Source: Caldimonas manganoxidans ATCC BAA-369 (GTDB lineage Bacteria > Pseudomonadota > Gammaproteobacteria > Burkholderiales > Burkholderiaceae_C). From it: a DNA stretch of 64,000 nt. The translations under genes and the position numbers were made by a program. Position 1 is the first letter of the stretch. Every line of letters begins with the position of its first letter. Where the stretch lies: assembly GCF_000381125.1 (NCBI RefSeq), contig NZ_KB905930.1, positions 62,001 through 126,000 on the forward strand, given 5' to 3'. Shown one piece after another: positions 1 through 9,667 of the stretch. The notes under the pieces were generated by a model. It was not told where the DNA came from, did not search any database, and was given only the letters and a program-made list of their open reading frames with translations.

Positions 1-1
1 G

Positions 2-280
2 GCCGGCCTGGCCGGCGCGCTGATGGCCAACCACAGTGGCATCGTCAGCCCGGCCTTGATGAGCTGGCAGCAGTCCGGCGCGCTGATGATCATGGTCATC
101 CTCGGTGGCGTCGGCCATCTGTACGGCGGCTTCGTCGGTGCAGTGGTCTTTCTGCTGCTGGAGGAAATTGCGTTGGGCTACACCATCCATTGGCAGTTCG
201 GCGTGGGGGCGGTGTTGTTGCTGGTGGTGCTGGCGGCCCCGCGGGGCCTGATGGGGTTGTTCGCGAAGGAGTTGCCATGA
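2..280 (+). CDS. livM: Branched-chain amino acid/aromatic acid-type ABC transporter permease, C-terminal part (5' truncated by window edge)
   Basis: This is the last 92 codons of a LivM-type inner-membrane permease. The frame is open from base 2. The visible protein has an AGLAGAL segment, then NHSGIVSPALM, then hydrophobic stretches (residues MIMVILGGVGHLYGG and VLLLVVLAAPRGLMGL), which is the usual end of LivM proteins. The stop overlaps the livG start (ATGA at 277-280), so the two are translationally coupled. The substrate cannot be read from this fragment. LivMGF families import branched-chain amino acids or, in many Burkholderiales, aromatic acids; the downstream CoA thioesterase favours the latter by inference. 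Confidence 0.85.
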   Translation, partial: AGLAGALMANHSGIVSPALMSWQQSGALMIMVILGGVGHLYGGFVGAVVFLLLEEIALGYTIHWQFGVGAVLLLVVLAAPRGLMGLFAKELP

Positions 281-1040
281 GCGCGACACCGCTGCTCGAA
301 CTCAAAGGCTTGGTCAAGCGCTTCAGCGGTTTGACGGCGACTGACCAGGCCAGCTTGGAGGTGTGGCCTGGGGAGGTGCATGCCTTGATCGGCCCCAACG
401 GAGCCGGCAAAACCACCCTGATCCATCAAATCTCGGGCGCGCTGCGGCCCGATGCCGGATCCATCGACTTCGAGGGCCAAGACATCACCCGCTTGCCGAT
501 GCATGCACGTGTGCTGCGCGGCTTGGTGAGGTCGTACCAAATCACCAGCATTTTCAAGCGTCTGAGCGTGCTGGACAACTTGGCCTTGGCCATCCAGGCC
601 CGTCAGGGCTCGAGCCTGCAGTTCTGGCGTCCTGCCCGGCAGGAGCGGGCTCGATACGAGGAAGCCGCCGACATCGCACAGCGCGTGGGTCTGGGCGCGC
701 GGCTGGATGCTCTGGGCGCCGCCCTGGCTCACGGCGAGCAGCGGCAGCTCGAACTGGGGCTGGCGGTGGCCACGCGGCCCAAGCTGCTGCTGCTGGACGA
801 GCCCATGGCGGGCATGGGGCCGGAGGAGTCCGAGCGCATGGTCGGCTTGCTGCAAAACCTGCGCCGCGAGCTGACCATGCTGCTGGTGGAGCACGACATG
901 GATGCGGTGTTCCGTTTGGCCGACCGCATCTCCACCCTGGTGGCCGGCCGCATCATCGCCAGCGGCAGCCCGCAAGCCATCCGCGAGCATCCCGAGGTCA
1001 AGCGCGCGTACTTGGGCGACGAACTCGAGGCCACCGTGGC

Positions 1041-1044
<4 letters not shown>
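277..1044 (+). CDS. livG: ABC transporter ATP-binding protein, LivG type
   Basis: This is a cytoplasmic ATPase subunit (255 aa) of a LivMGF-type importer. It shows Walker A GPNGAGKTT near residue 40, a signature region LAHGEQRQLELG, Walker B LLLLDEPMAGM and the switch histidine in LLVEHDMD, in that order. The LivG hallmark is DEPMAGM followed by a long helix. ATG at 277 was chosen because it overlaps the livM stop by 4 nt and gives the family's normal N-terminus; an in-frame extension to 190 would run deep into livM. The livF start overlaps its stop in the same way. Function is well supported by family; the transported substrate is not known. Confidence 0.93.
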
Positions 1045-1751
<707 letters not shown>

Positions 1752-1753
1752 GC

Positions 1754-2209
1754 ATGCTCATGCCAGGGATTGCACAGCGTCACGCCTTCGAGCGCCCGCA
1801 GCTCATTCGCTTTTCGCACTGCGACCCGGCCGGGTTGGTGTTCTATCCTCAGTATCTGGTGATGTTCAACCAACTGGTCGAAGACTGGTTCACCGAGGCT
1901 TTGGGCCTGCCCTATGCCGAGATCCTGGGCCCGCGCCGCACCGGGCTGCCCACGGTCAGCCTGACCTGTGACTTCATCGCCCCGAGCCGTATGGGCGAGA
2001 TCCTCACGCTGGGTTTGACGCTCCAGCGCGTGGGCAGGGCTTCGTTCAGCGTGGACTGGGGAGCGCGCTGTGGCGACCAAGCCCGCGTCACGGCCCGCCA
2101 AGTGCTGGTCACCACATCGCTGGACACCCATCGCAGCATCCCCATTCCCGAGGACATGCGTCGAGCACTGCTGGACCGTGCGTCCCCACGACACGGAGAT
2201 CGAACATGA
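1754..2209 (+). CDS. Acyl-CoA thioesterase of the 4-hydroxybenzoyl-CoA thioesterase (hotdog) family
   Basis: This is a 151-aa hotdog-fold protein. The N-terminal motif FSHCDPAGLVFYPQY matches the active-site segment of 4-hydroxybenzoyl-CoA thioesterases, where the aspartate (here the D of CDPAG) is the nucleophile or general base. Further along, TGLPTVSLTCDFIAPSRMGE is the usual second conserved block. The gene starts 2 nt after livF and overlaps the next gene by 4 nt, so it belongs to the transport operon. By family it hydrolyses an aryl- or acyl-CoA ester, perhaps as a release valve in an aromatic-CoA pathway; the exact substrate is inference. Confidence 0.85.
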   Translation: MLMPGIAQRHAFERPQLIRFSHCDPAGLVFYPQYLVMFNQLVEDWFTEALGLPYAEILGPRRTGLPTVSLTCDFIAPSRMGEILTLGLTLQRVGRASFSVDWGARCGDQARVTARQVLVTTSLDTHRSIPIPEDMRRALLDRASPRHGDRT

Positions 2210-2601
2210 AGATTTTGCAACCCCCGGACTGGCCGCGACCCAAGGGCTATGCCAACGGCGTGGCCGTGCGCGGCCAGATGGTGTTCGTCGCCGGGATGAT
2301 CGGCTGGGATGCCCAGGGGCGGTTTCACACCGACGAACTGGCCGGGCAGGTCCGGCAAGCGCTGGCCAATGTCGTGGCGGTCTTGGCCGAAGCGGGCGCC
2401 CGGCCGGAGCACATCGTGCGCATGACCTGGTACCTGACCGACAAGCGCGAGTACCTCGCTCAGCAGCGCGACATCGGCCGCGCTTACAAAGAACTCATTG
2501 GTCACTACCACGCCGCGATGACCGCGATCGAAGTGTCGGCCCTCATCGAAGACCGGGCCAAGGTAGAGATCGAAGTGACCGCGGTGATACCCGATGCGTG
2601 A
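2206..2601 (+). CDS. Rid (YjgF/YER057c/UK114) family protein, non-canonical
   Basis: This is a 131-aa small Rid-family protein translationally coupled (ATGA) to the thioesterase. Family features are GYANGVAVRGQMVFVAGMIGWD near the start, the TWYLTDKREY block and a C-terminal KVEIEVTAVIP. True RidA deaminases have an Arg in a (P)AR..V motif about 15 residues before VEIE. Aligned by eye, this protein has HAAMTAIEV there, so the Arg seems to be replaced. It is therefore unlikely to be a 2-aminoacrylate deaminase. Rid paralogues often sit in catabolic operons, including 2-aminobenzoyl-CoA pathways, which fits the liv-thioesterase context, but the role is unknown. Confidence 0.85.
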   Translation: MKILQPPDWPRPKGYANGVAVRGQMVFVAGMIGWDAQGRFHTDELAGQVRQALANVVAVLAEAGARPEHIVRMTWYLTDKREYLAQQRDIGRAYKELIGHYHAAMTAIEVSALIEDRAKVEIEVTAVIPDA

Positions 2602-2613
2602 TCTGCCGAACCC

Positions 2614-3396
<783 letters not shown>

Positions 3397-4152
3397 TCAG
3401 CCGCCCAGCAGCTTGCGCACGCGCTCGAGGTCCTCGGGGGTGTCCACCCCCGGTGCAGGCAAGGTCTCGCTCACGTGCACGGCAATGCGATGGCCATGCC
3501 ACAGCACGCGCAACTGCTCCAAAGACTCGATGTGCTCCAGCGGGCTGGGTGGCAAGGACGGAAAACGCCTCAGAAAGCCGGCGTGGTACCCATAGATGCC
3601 GATGTGGCGCAAGGGCGCCGGATGACTGAGCGTTCGGATGCCCTGCGCGTAGCCATCGCGCCACCAGGGCAAGGGCGCGCGCGAAAAGTACAGTGCACGC
3701 CCGGCCGCGTCACACACCAGCTTCACGACATTGGGATTCGTGAATTCGGCCGGTGAGCTGATTTCGTGGGCCACGGTGCTCATCACGCAGTCGTCGCGCA
3801 TCATCAGCGCTGCGGCGGTCGCATCGATCAGAGCCGGATCGATCAGGGGCTCGTCCCCCTGCACATTCACCACCACTTCGTGGTCGCCCAGGTCCAGTTG
3901 CTCGCAGGCTTCGGCCAAGCGGTCACTGCCTGTGGGATGGTCGCTGCGCGTCAGCAAGGCCCGCACGCCATGGGCCTGGCAGGCGTGCACGATGTCGGGG
4001 TGATCGGCTGCCACCACCACTTGGTGCGCCTCGCTGGCCTGGGCCCGGTGTGCCACCCGCACCACCATGGGCACGCCGGCCAGATCCGCCAGCGGCTTGC
4101 GCGGCAGGCGGGTGGATCCGAGCCGGGCCGGGATGAGGACGGTAAAACTCAC
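3397..4152 (-). CDS. kdsB: 3-deoxy-manno-octulosonate cytidylyltransferase (CMP-KDO synthetase)
   Basis: This 251-aa cytoplasmic enzyme activates KDO with CTP for inner-core LPS. The N-terminal nucleotide-binding motif [15 protein letters not shown], then [12 protein letters not shown], are diagnostic. A GTG start at 4152 is preferred: it overlaps the stop of the Trm112 gene (GTGA) and has GGAGG four bases upstream, and the encoded start [11 protein letters not shown] matches the family. It sits in a tightly packed run lpxK-Trm112-kdsB in which every junction is a 4-nt overlap. Confidence 0.95.
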   Translation of the reverse strand: MSFTVLIPARLGSTRLPRKPLADLAGVPMVVRVAHRAQASEAHQVVVAADHPDIVHACQAHGVRALLTRSDHPTGSDRLAEACEQLDLGDHEVVVNVQGDEPLIDPALIDATAAALMMRDDCVMSTVAHEISSPAEFTNPNVVKLVCDAAGRALYFSRAPLPWWRDGYAQGIRTLSHPAPLRHIGIYGYHAGFLRRFPSLPPSPLEHIESLEQLRVLWHGHRIAVHVSETLPAPGVDTPEDLERVRKLLGG

Positions 4153-4349
4153 GGAGCCTCCACCTCCGTCGGCGCGGACTCCGCGGTATCCAGGCTGCGT
4201 GCCTCGCTCTCGAGCATCACCGGGATGCCGTCGCGGATCGGGTAGGCCAGACGGTCGGCTTTGCAAATCAGCTCGCGCGCCTGTTGATCGTGCTGCAGCG
4301 GCCCCTTGCACAGGGGGCACACCAGCAATTCCATCAATCGGGTGTCCAT
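4149..4349 (-). CDS. Trm112-like zinc-ribbon protein (YcaR family)
   Basis: This is a 66-aa protein. The sequence [14 protein letters not shown], then [21 protein letters not shown], is the bacterial Trm112/UPF0434 (YcaR) signature, with CPLC and one later Cys as likely metal ligands. It is wedged between lpxK and kdsB with 4-nt overlaps on both sides (ATGA and GTGA), the order conserved in many proteobacteria. The molecular role in bacteria is not settled; eukaryotic Trm112 is a methyltransferase activator. Its linkage to LPS genes here is strong but unexplained. Confidence 0.9.
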   Translation of the reverse strand: MDTRLMELLVCPLCKGPLQHDQQARELICKADRLAYPIRDGIPVMLESEARSLDTAESAPTEVEAP

Positions 4350-5398
4350 CAGTGTTCTTCCTGCGCCGCCTGGGCGGCTCGAACGCCTTGCAGCAGGTGT
4401 TGCAAGGCCAAGTGATAGTGCGGATCGGGCTCGAAGTCTAGCGCGACCACATGCAGCCGAGGGTCACTGGCCAGCGCCGAGCCCGGGGGCAGTTTGACGG
4501 CGTCTTTTTCGGTCAGCAACACGACGTCGGCAGGATGGCCGCGCCAGGGCGCCTCCGTGTAGACGTGATGGTCGGCCAGCGCGAGGGTGTCGAGGTGTAA
4601 GCCGGCTGCACGCAGCATGTCGAAATAGCGTTGCGGATGGGCGATGCCGGCCACGGCCAGCACGCGGGTGTCGGCCAGGGTGGATAGGGGGCGTCCGGTG
4701 TGGGCGCCCTGCCACCACTGAGCCAGCGGGATCGCTGGCCCCAGGGCCCGCCGAGCCAGCCAGCCCGCCCGCGCCGTCGAGGCCGCCGGTGCGTTGTACA
4801 GCACCAGGTCGGCGCGGCGGTCTGCATGGTCACGCAGTGGCCCGGCCGGCAGCCACCAGCCGTTGCCGATGCCGCGTTCGTCGAACACCAACACCTCGAC
4901 ATCGCGAGCCAGGCGGGGATGTTGCAGGCCGTCGTCGCAGACGATCACGGTGAGTTCGGGATGCCGTGCCAACAAGAAGCGGCCGGCTGCGGCACGGTGG
5001 TGCCCCACGGCCACCGGGGCGCCGGTTCGCAGGTGCATGAGCAAGGGCTCATCGCCGACCTCGGTGGCGGGGCTGTGGGAGGTGACTTCGCACAGACCCC
5101 GGCTGCTGCGGCCATAGCCGCGAGAAACGATGCCGGGGCGTTCACCGGCGGCTCGTAGCGCGCGCACGGTGGCAATGACCGTCGGCGTTTTACCGGCACC
5201 GCCGGCCACCACATTGCCCACGACGACCACGGGGCAGGGCAAGCGTTCACGGGGCCGCAGCCCCCAGGCATAGGCGCGACCATGCCACGTGGCCAGCGCC
5301 CGGTACAGCCACGACAGCGGCCACAGGACACAGGCCAGCGGGCCGCGTCGGCTCCAAGCGGCCTGCAGGCGCATCGCGACCCTGACGGACACGGGCAT
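4349..5398 (-). CDS. lpxK: Tetraacyldisaccharide 4'-kinase
   Basis: This 349-aa membrane-associated kinase phosphorylates the 4' position of the lipid A disaccharide. Visible features are an N-terminal hydrophobic segment ([14 protein letters not shown]), the P-loop [16 protein letters not shown], the SRGYGR block, and [19 protein letters not shown], all hallmarks of LpxK. Length agrees with the family. ATG at 5398 is used; a TTG two codons upstream (5404) is possible. The stop overlaps the Trm112 start. It is 24 nt downstream of exbD in the same direction. Confidence 0.94.
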   Translation of the reverse strand: MPVSVRVAMRLQAAWSRRGPLACVLWPLSWLYRALATWHGRAYAWGLRPRERLPCPVVVVGNVVAGGAGKTPTVIATVRALRAAGERPGIVSRGYGRSSRGLCEVTSHSPATEVGDEPLLMHLRTGAPVAVGHHRAAAGRFLLARHPELTVIVCDDGLQHPRLARDVEVLVFDERGIGNGWWLPAGPLRDHADRRADLVLYNAPAASTARAGWLARRALGPAIPLAQWWQGAHTGRPLSTLADTRVLAVAGIAHPQRYFDMLRAAGLHLDTLALADHHVYTEAPWRGHPADVVLLTEKDAVKLPPGSALASDPRLHVVALDFEPDPHYHLALQHLLQGVRAAQAAQEEH

Positions 5399-5422
5399 GG
5401 GCAAGGACCGAATCGACGACCT

Positions 5423-5857
5423 TCAGCGCCCCCGAGAGGGCTCGCTCAGCCGGGTGGCGAAGGTCAGCTGGCTCAAGCCGGCCCGCCGCGCGGCATCCAT
5501 CACGTTGACCACGCTTTGGTGTGCCGCGTGGGCATCGGCCGAGATCACCACCACGGCCTCGGTGCTGCCGGCGGCGGCACGCATCTCGGCGGCCAGCAAG
5601 TGCACGGCGCGGCCGTCCACCAGGCGGCCATTGACGGCATACTGTCCATCGGCCGAGACCGAGACGATCACTTCCTTGGGGTGTTGGCGCGGCGGCTGCG
5701 CGTCGGCCACTGGCAGGTTCACCTGCAGCTCGGCGAACTTGGAATAGGTGGTCGTGAGCATCAGGAAGATGAGGATCACCAGCAGCACATCGATGAACGG
5801 AATGAGCGCGATCTCCGGCTCCTCCGGGCGTCGGTGATGGAAATTCATCTTCTTCAC
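5423..5857 (-). CDS. exbD: Biopolymer transport protein ExbD/TolR
   Basis: This is an inner-membrane protein with a single N-terminal membrane helix and a periplasmic domain. The motif EIALIPFIDVLLVILIFLML contains the conserved membrane Asp (IDVLL) used for proton coupling. It works with ExbB next door to energise TonB-dependent outer-membrane transport, or with Tol proteins. The start is ambiguous. GTG 5857 has AAGGA six bases upstream and is used here. ATG 5848 gives the textbook MNFHHRRPEEPE start. TTG 5878 would overlap the exbB stop. Confidence 0.9.
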   Translation of the reverse strand: MKKMNFHHRRPEEPEIALIPFIDVLLVILIFLMLTTTYSKFAELQVNLPVADAQPPRQHPKEVIVSVSADGQYAVNGRLVDGRAVHLLAAEMRAAAGSTEAVVVISADAHAAHQSVVNVMDAARRAGLSQLTFATRLSEPSRGR

Positions 5858-5874
5858 GACCGGTCCTTGCGAAC

Positions 5875-6501
5875 TCAACGCTGCGCGGTGAAGCGCATCA
5901 AGTGAGGCACCATGCGCTCGGCGGCCTGTTCGAAATCGAGCACGTACTCGTCGACCTTGCCGCGGAAGTACCGGTAAAACATCAGCGAGGGAATCGCGAT
6001 GATCAGCGCAAACGCCGTGTTGTACAGCGCAATCGAGATGCCGTGGGCGAGCTGCTGCGGATTGCCGCCGGTGGTGCCCCCTTGCGAGGCAAAGATCTCG
6101 ATCATGCCGATGACCGTGCCCAGCAGCCCCATCAAGGGCGCGGCCGCGGCGATGGTGCCCAGGGTGTTGAGATAGCGCTCCATCGAGTGGGCGGCCGCAC
6201 GCCCGGCGGTTTCAAAGGCAATGCGCAAATTGGATTCGCTGATGCGCGGCTCGTTGATCACACTGCGCAGCCCGGCGGCCAGCACTTGCCCCAGCAGCGA
6301 ACTGGCGGCCAGCTTGTTGACCACCTCCGGCGCAGGCAGGCCGGCTCGGGTGACGGACAGGACTTCGTCGAGCAGCTTGGGCGGAGCGATGCGCGAACTG
6401 CGCAGGCTGGACAAGCGTTCGATGATCAAGGCCAGGGCCACGATGGAACACGCAATGAGCGGCCAGATCGGCCAGCCGGCGGCTTGTATGATCGAAAACA
6501 A
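5875..6501 (-). CDS. exbB: MotA/TolQ/ExbB proton channel family protein
   Basis: This 208-aa protein has an N-terminal helix (WPLIACSIVALALIIERL) and two helices near the C-terminus. They flank the conserved block containing AAAAPLMGLLGTVIGMIEIF and ALYNTAFALIIAIPSL, the standard ExbB/TolQ signature. It forms the proton-driven stator with ExbD, whose gene follows directly. The absence of tolR/tolA/tolB/pal neighbours favours ExbB over TolQ. It is the first gene of the minus-strand cluster running to adk. Confidence 0.92.
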   Translation of the reverse strand: MFSIIQAAGWPIWPLIACSIVALALIIERLSSLRSSRIAPPKLLDEVLSVTRAGLPAPEVVNKLAASSLLGQVLAAGLRSVINEPRISESNLRIAFETAGRAAAHSMERYLNTLGTIAAAAPLMGLLGTVIGMIEIFASQGGTTGGNPQQLAHGISIALYNTAFALIIAIPSLMFYRYFRGKVDEYVLDFEQAAERMVPHLMRFTAQR

Positions 6502-6864
6502 CGAGCTACCTCCTCGCGGGTGAGGGTCCGAGGGTCACGACGGGGGCGATTATGACCCCAAGCGCGCCGATGACCACGTGCGGGGCCGTGTGGTGCTGCA
6601 CATCTGCGACGGTCTCGTGGCGCCGACGGTCAGTCATCCACGAATCTTGTGGATAACTTTGTGGGAAACCCGGGGGCAGCGCTCGCAAAGTGGCGTTGCG
6701 ACAAGCCCTCTGACGGATTGCTGCATTCATGAGCACAAAAAAATTCAATGAAATCAAAGACTTGGAACGTTGTGACGTGCTGATGACAGCCGCAACACCG
6801 CGTCGAGCCTTGTTTGGCGCGGCTGTGGAGTTTTAACCCCGCGCCGAGCTTGGGAATGCAGCGC
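6502..6864. other. Intergenic region between exbB and xseA (363 bp)
   Basis: No gene is evident between the divergent exbB and xseA. The stretch from about 6700 to 6780 is unusually A/T-rich for this genome (a run of A at 6736-6742), which fits promoters for one or both genes. The central part carries a cluster of DnaA-box-like 9-mers, described separately. No clear -35/-10 pair could be fixed by eye. Confidence 0.6.
6634..6668. promoter_or_regulatory. Cluster of DnaA-box-like sequences
   Basis: TGTGGATAA at 6648-6656 is a perfect DnaA box on the minus strand (TTATCCACA read in reverse). TCATCCACG at 6634-6642 matches 7 of 9 on the plus strand and faces it with a 5-bp gap. TGTGGGAAA at 6660-6668 matches 7 of 9. 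An A/T-rich stretch follows. DnaA binding is inference from motif matching only. Confidence 0.45.
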
Positions 6865-8163
6865 ATGTCCTTCTTCGAAGCGGCACACGGCCAAGGGCCG
6901 CGTGGCCCCTGGCGGGTGGCGGCCTTGCTGCGGGCCATTGCCGATCAGCTGCAGGCTCGCTTCGGCGCCGTCACGGTGCAAGGCGAGCTGTCCAGCTTCA
7001 CGCGCGCGCCCAGCGGGCATTGCTACTTCGCCCTCAAAGACGATGAGTCGCCCGAGCCGGCGCTGATCCGCGGGGCGATGTTTCGCCGGGCGGCGGCCAT
7101 GCTCGACTTCGAACCCCGGGAAGGGCAATGCGTCGAGATCCGCGGTCGACTGGCCGTCTATGACGCCCGAGGCGACCTGCAGCTCGTGGCCGAGAGCATG
7201 CGTCCGGCCGGGCAGGGCGCGCTGTACGAGCAGTTTCTGCGCCTGAAGGCGCGTTTGGAGGCCGAAGGCCTGTTCGATGCGGCGCGCAAACGGCCGCTGC
7301 CACGGTTCGTCTCCCGGGTGGGCTTGGTGACCTCGCTGGCGGCTGCGGCGCTGCACGACATGCTCACGGCCTTGCGCCGCCGCGCGCCGCATGTCGAGGT
7401 CATCGTCTACCCGGCGTCGGTCCAGGGCGATGGCGCGGCCTCAGAGCTGGTGCAGGCGCTCGATCTGGCGGCGCGCCGTCGTGAAGTCGACGTGCTCATC
7501 ATCGGTCGCGGCGGCGGGTCACTGGAAGACTTGTGGGCGTTCAATGATGAGGAATTGGCCCGCGCGATTGCCGCCTGTCCGCTCCCGGTGGTCAGCGCCG
7601 TGGGGCACGAGACGGATGTGTGCATTGCCGACTTCGTTGCCGACCTGCGGGCGCCCACCCCCACTGCCGCGGCCGAGCTGGTGGCCCCCTCGCGCGATGA
7701 ATGCCTGGCGGAACTGGAAGGCTGGGCCCACCGTCTGCGTGCGGGCATGGGCCGGCGGCTGGAGCAGCAGGCCCAACGCCTGGACCACGCCAGCTTGCGC
7801 CTGGTGCGTCCCGCTCAGGTGTTGGCGCGCCGGCGCTCGCAGCTGGACATGCTGGGGCAGCGTCTGGCGGCCGCGCCTGCCCAGCATCTGCGTCTGGCGC
7901 GCCAGCGCCCAGGCCCACTGGCGCAGCGTCTGGTGCGCGCTGCGCAGGTGCATTGCCACAGTGCAGCGCAACGATTGGCTGCGCTGCAGTCCCGGTTGGT
8001 GGCGCTCGATCCGCAGCGGGTGTTGCAGCGGGGCTATGCCTATCTCACCGACCCGCAGGGCCAGGCATTGGTCTCGGTGCGGCAGATCCAAGTCGGTGAG
8101 ACGGTGCACGCCGTGCTGGCCGACGGTCGATTGGTCACCCAGGTGCGCCAGCGCCAGCCCTGA
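6865..8163 (+). CDS. xseA: Exodeoxyribonuclease VII large subunit
   Basis: This is the catalytic subunit (about 432 aa) of the bidirectional single-strand DNA exonuclease, working with several XseB small subunits. An N-terminal OB-fold region contains [22 protein letters not shown]. The middle domain has [33 protein letters not shown] and [30 protein letters not shown], all diagnostic of XseA. A long Arg/Gln-rich helical C-terminal half follows. ATG 6865 has GGGA at a good distance; ATG 6856 is an alternative. No xseB gene lies nearby. Confidence 0.95.
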   Translation: MSFFEAAHGQGPRGPWRVAALLRAIADQLQARFGAVTVQGELSSFTRAPSGHCYFALKDDESPEPALIRGAMFRRAAAMLDFEPREGQCVEIRGRLAVYDARGDLQLVAESMRPAGQGALYEQFLRLKARLEAEGLFDAARKRPLPRFVSRVGLVTSLAAAALHDMLTALRRRAPHVEVIVYPASVQGDGAASELVQALDLAARRREVDVLIIGRGGGSLEDLWAFNDEELARAIAACPLPVVSAVGHETDVCIADFVADLRAPTPTAAAELVAPSRDECLAELEGWAHRLRAGMGRRLEQQAQRLDHASLRLVRPAQVLARRRSQLDMLGQRLAAAPAQHLRLARQRPGPLAQRLVRAAQVHCHSAAQRLAALQSRLVALDPQRVLQRGYAYLTDPQGQALVSVRQIQVGETVHAVLADGRLVTQVRQRQP

Positions 8164-8278
8164 CCTTGCGCGCCGCGCGGGTGTCAGCCCCTTGTTCGGC
8201 GAACCGCGGCTCGAGTGCCTACAATTCCTCGAATCAGTCCCGTTGATCACATCTCCCACGAACCGAAAGGACGACACG

Positions 8279-8860
8279 ATGGAACATACCTTGCCTGCGC
8301 TGCCGTATGCGATCGATGCCCTGGCGCCCCACATCAGCAAGGAAACGCTGGAGTTCCACCACGGCAAGCATCACAACGCCTACGTGGTGAACCTGAACAA
8401 CCTCATCAAAGGCACCGAGTTCGAGTCGATGTCGCTGGAGGACATCATCAAAAAATCCAGCGGCGGCGTGTTCAACAACGCGGCTCAGATATGGAACCAC
8501 ACCTTTTTCTGGCACAGCATGAAGCCCGGTGGTGGCGGTGAACCCAAAGGCAAGCTGGCCGAGGCGATCCGTGCCAAGTGGGGCAGCTATGACGCCTTCA
8601 AGGAAGCCTTCAGCAAGGCGGCCGTGGGCAACTTCGGCTCGGGATGGACCTGGCTGGTCAAGAAGCCCGACGGCAGCGTCGACATCGTCAACACCAGCAA
8701 TGCCGGCACGCCGTTGACCACGGCCGACAAGGCTTTGCTGACGATCGATGTGTGGGAGCATGCCTACTACATCGACTACCGCAATCTGCGCCCGAAGTTC
8801 GTCGAGACCTTCCTGAACTCGTTGGTCAACTGGGACTTCGCCGAAGCCAACTTCGCCTGA
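8279..8860 (+). CDS. sodB: Superoxide dismutase, iron type
   Basis: This 193-aa cytoplasmic enzyme disproportionates superoxide. The metal ligands are H27 (FHHGKHH), H74 (NHTFFWHS), D157 and H161 (DVWEHAYY). Gln70 in [11 protein letters not shown] is the N-terminal-domain glutamine typical of Fe rather than Mn enzymes. The ribosome site AAAGGA is 8 nt upstream of ATG 8279. A TACAAT hexamer at 8220-8225 could be a -10 element, although no matching -35 was seen. A strong hairpin ends the unit. Confidence 0.96.
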   Translation: MEHTLPALPYAIDALAPHISKETLEFHHGKHHNAYVVNLNNLIKGTEFESMSLEDIIKKSSGGVFNNAAQIWNHTFFWHSMKPGGGGEPKGKLAEAIRAKWGSYDAFKEAFSKAAVGNFGSGWTWLVKKPDGSVDIVNTSNAGTPLTTADKALLTIDVWEHAYYIDYRNLRPKFVETFLNSLVNWDFAEANFA

Positions 8861-8882
8861 AGTCGTTGCCTCTGGCATGAAA

Positions 8883-8910
8883 AAGAGCCGGCCCTGGTGC
8901 CGGCTCTTTC
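8883..8910 (+). terminator. Rho-independent terminator after sodB
   Basis: AAAGAGCCGGC (8883-8893), loop CCTGGT and GCCGGCTCTTT (8900-8910) form a perfect 11-bp stem 22 nt after the sodB stop. A short T-containing tail follows. The A/T ends make it plausible in both directions, but only sodB precedes it. Confidence 0.8.
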
Positions 8911-8967
8911 GCTTGACGCAGCACAATATGGGGCTTGGTCCCCCCGTTTCTTGCCCTTTGCACGACG

Positions 8968-9663
8968 ATGAGAATCCTGTTGGTCGAAGACGACCCGGCG
9001 CTGTCGCTGGGAGTGGCCCGCGCGCTGCAGCGCGAAGGCTGGCATGTGGACACCTTGGGCGATGGCGCGGCCGCCTGCGCCGAAGGGTTGATCGACCAAT
9101 ACGATTTGGCGGTGCTGGACCTGGGGCTGCCCCGTCGCGACGGCATGGACGTGCTGCGCACCTGGCGCAGCCGCGGTGCGCATCTGCCCGTGCTCATCCT
9201 CAGCGCTCGTGACGAGCTGTCCGATCGTCTACAGGGCCTCGATGGCGGAGCCGACGACTACTTGGTCAAGCCGTTCGACGTGCCTGAACTGGTGGCGCGT
9301 TTGCGTGCGTTGCAGCGCCGTGCCGAGGGACGCATCGACGACCGCCTCGTACTGGGCGATCTCGAGCTGGACGTGCGCCACCGCGAGCTGCGCTACCGCG
9401 GCCAGCGGGTGCACCTCAGCCCCCGCGAACAAGCGCTCACCGAGCTGTTGATGGCGCGTGCGGGCCGGGTGGTGCCCAAAGAGCATATCGTCTCCACCCT
9501 GTCCAGCTGGGAGACCGACTTCAGCGAGAATTCGGTCGAGGTCTATATCCACCGACTGCGCAAGCGCTTCGCCGATTTGGGCGTGGTGATCCGTACCGTG
9601 CGCGGCTTTGGCTATCTGATGGAGACCGAAGCGGCCGCCCCCGACGCCCCGCCGCCGGCCTGA
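8968..9663 (+). CDS. OmpR/PhoB-family response regulator (TctD/QseB-like)
   Basis: This is a 231-aa two-domain regulator. The receiver begins MRILLVEDDPALS (acidic pair EDD), has the phospho-acceptor D51 in LAVLDLGLPRRDG, and the switch Lys in YLVKPFDVPEL. The C-terminal winged helix includes HLSPREQALTELLMARAG and SVEVYIHRLRKRF, ending with VRGFGYLM. ATG 8968 gives the exact receiver start, so a longer in-frame reading from 8935 is rejected. It is 4 nt upstream of its sensor kinase. The stimulus and targets are unknown; tricarboxylate or envelope sensing are the usual roles of relatives. Confidence 0.93.
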   Translation: MRILLVEDDPALSLGVARALQREGWHVDTLGDGAAACAEGLIDQYDLAVLDLGLPRRDGMDVLRTWRSRGAHLPVLILSARDELSDRLQGLDGGADDYLVKPFDVPELVARLRALQRRAEGRIDDRLVLGDLELDVRHRELRYRGQRVHLSPREQALTELLMARAGRVVPKEHIVSTLSSWETDFSENSVEVYIHRLRKRFADLGVVIRTVRGFGYLMETEAAAPDAPPPA

Positions 9664-9667
9664 CACC

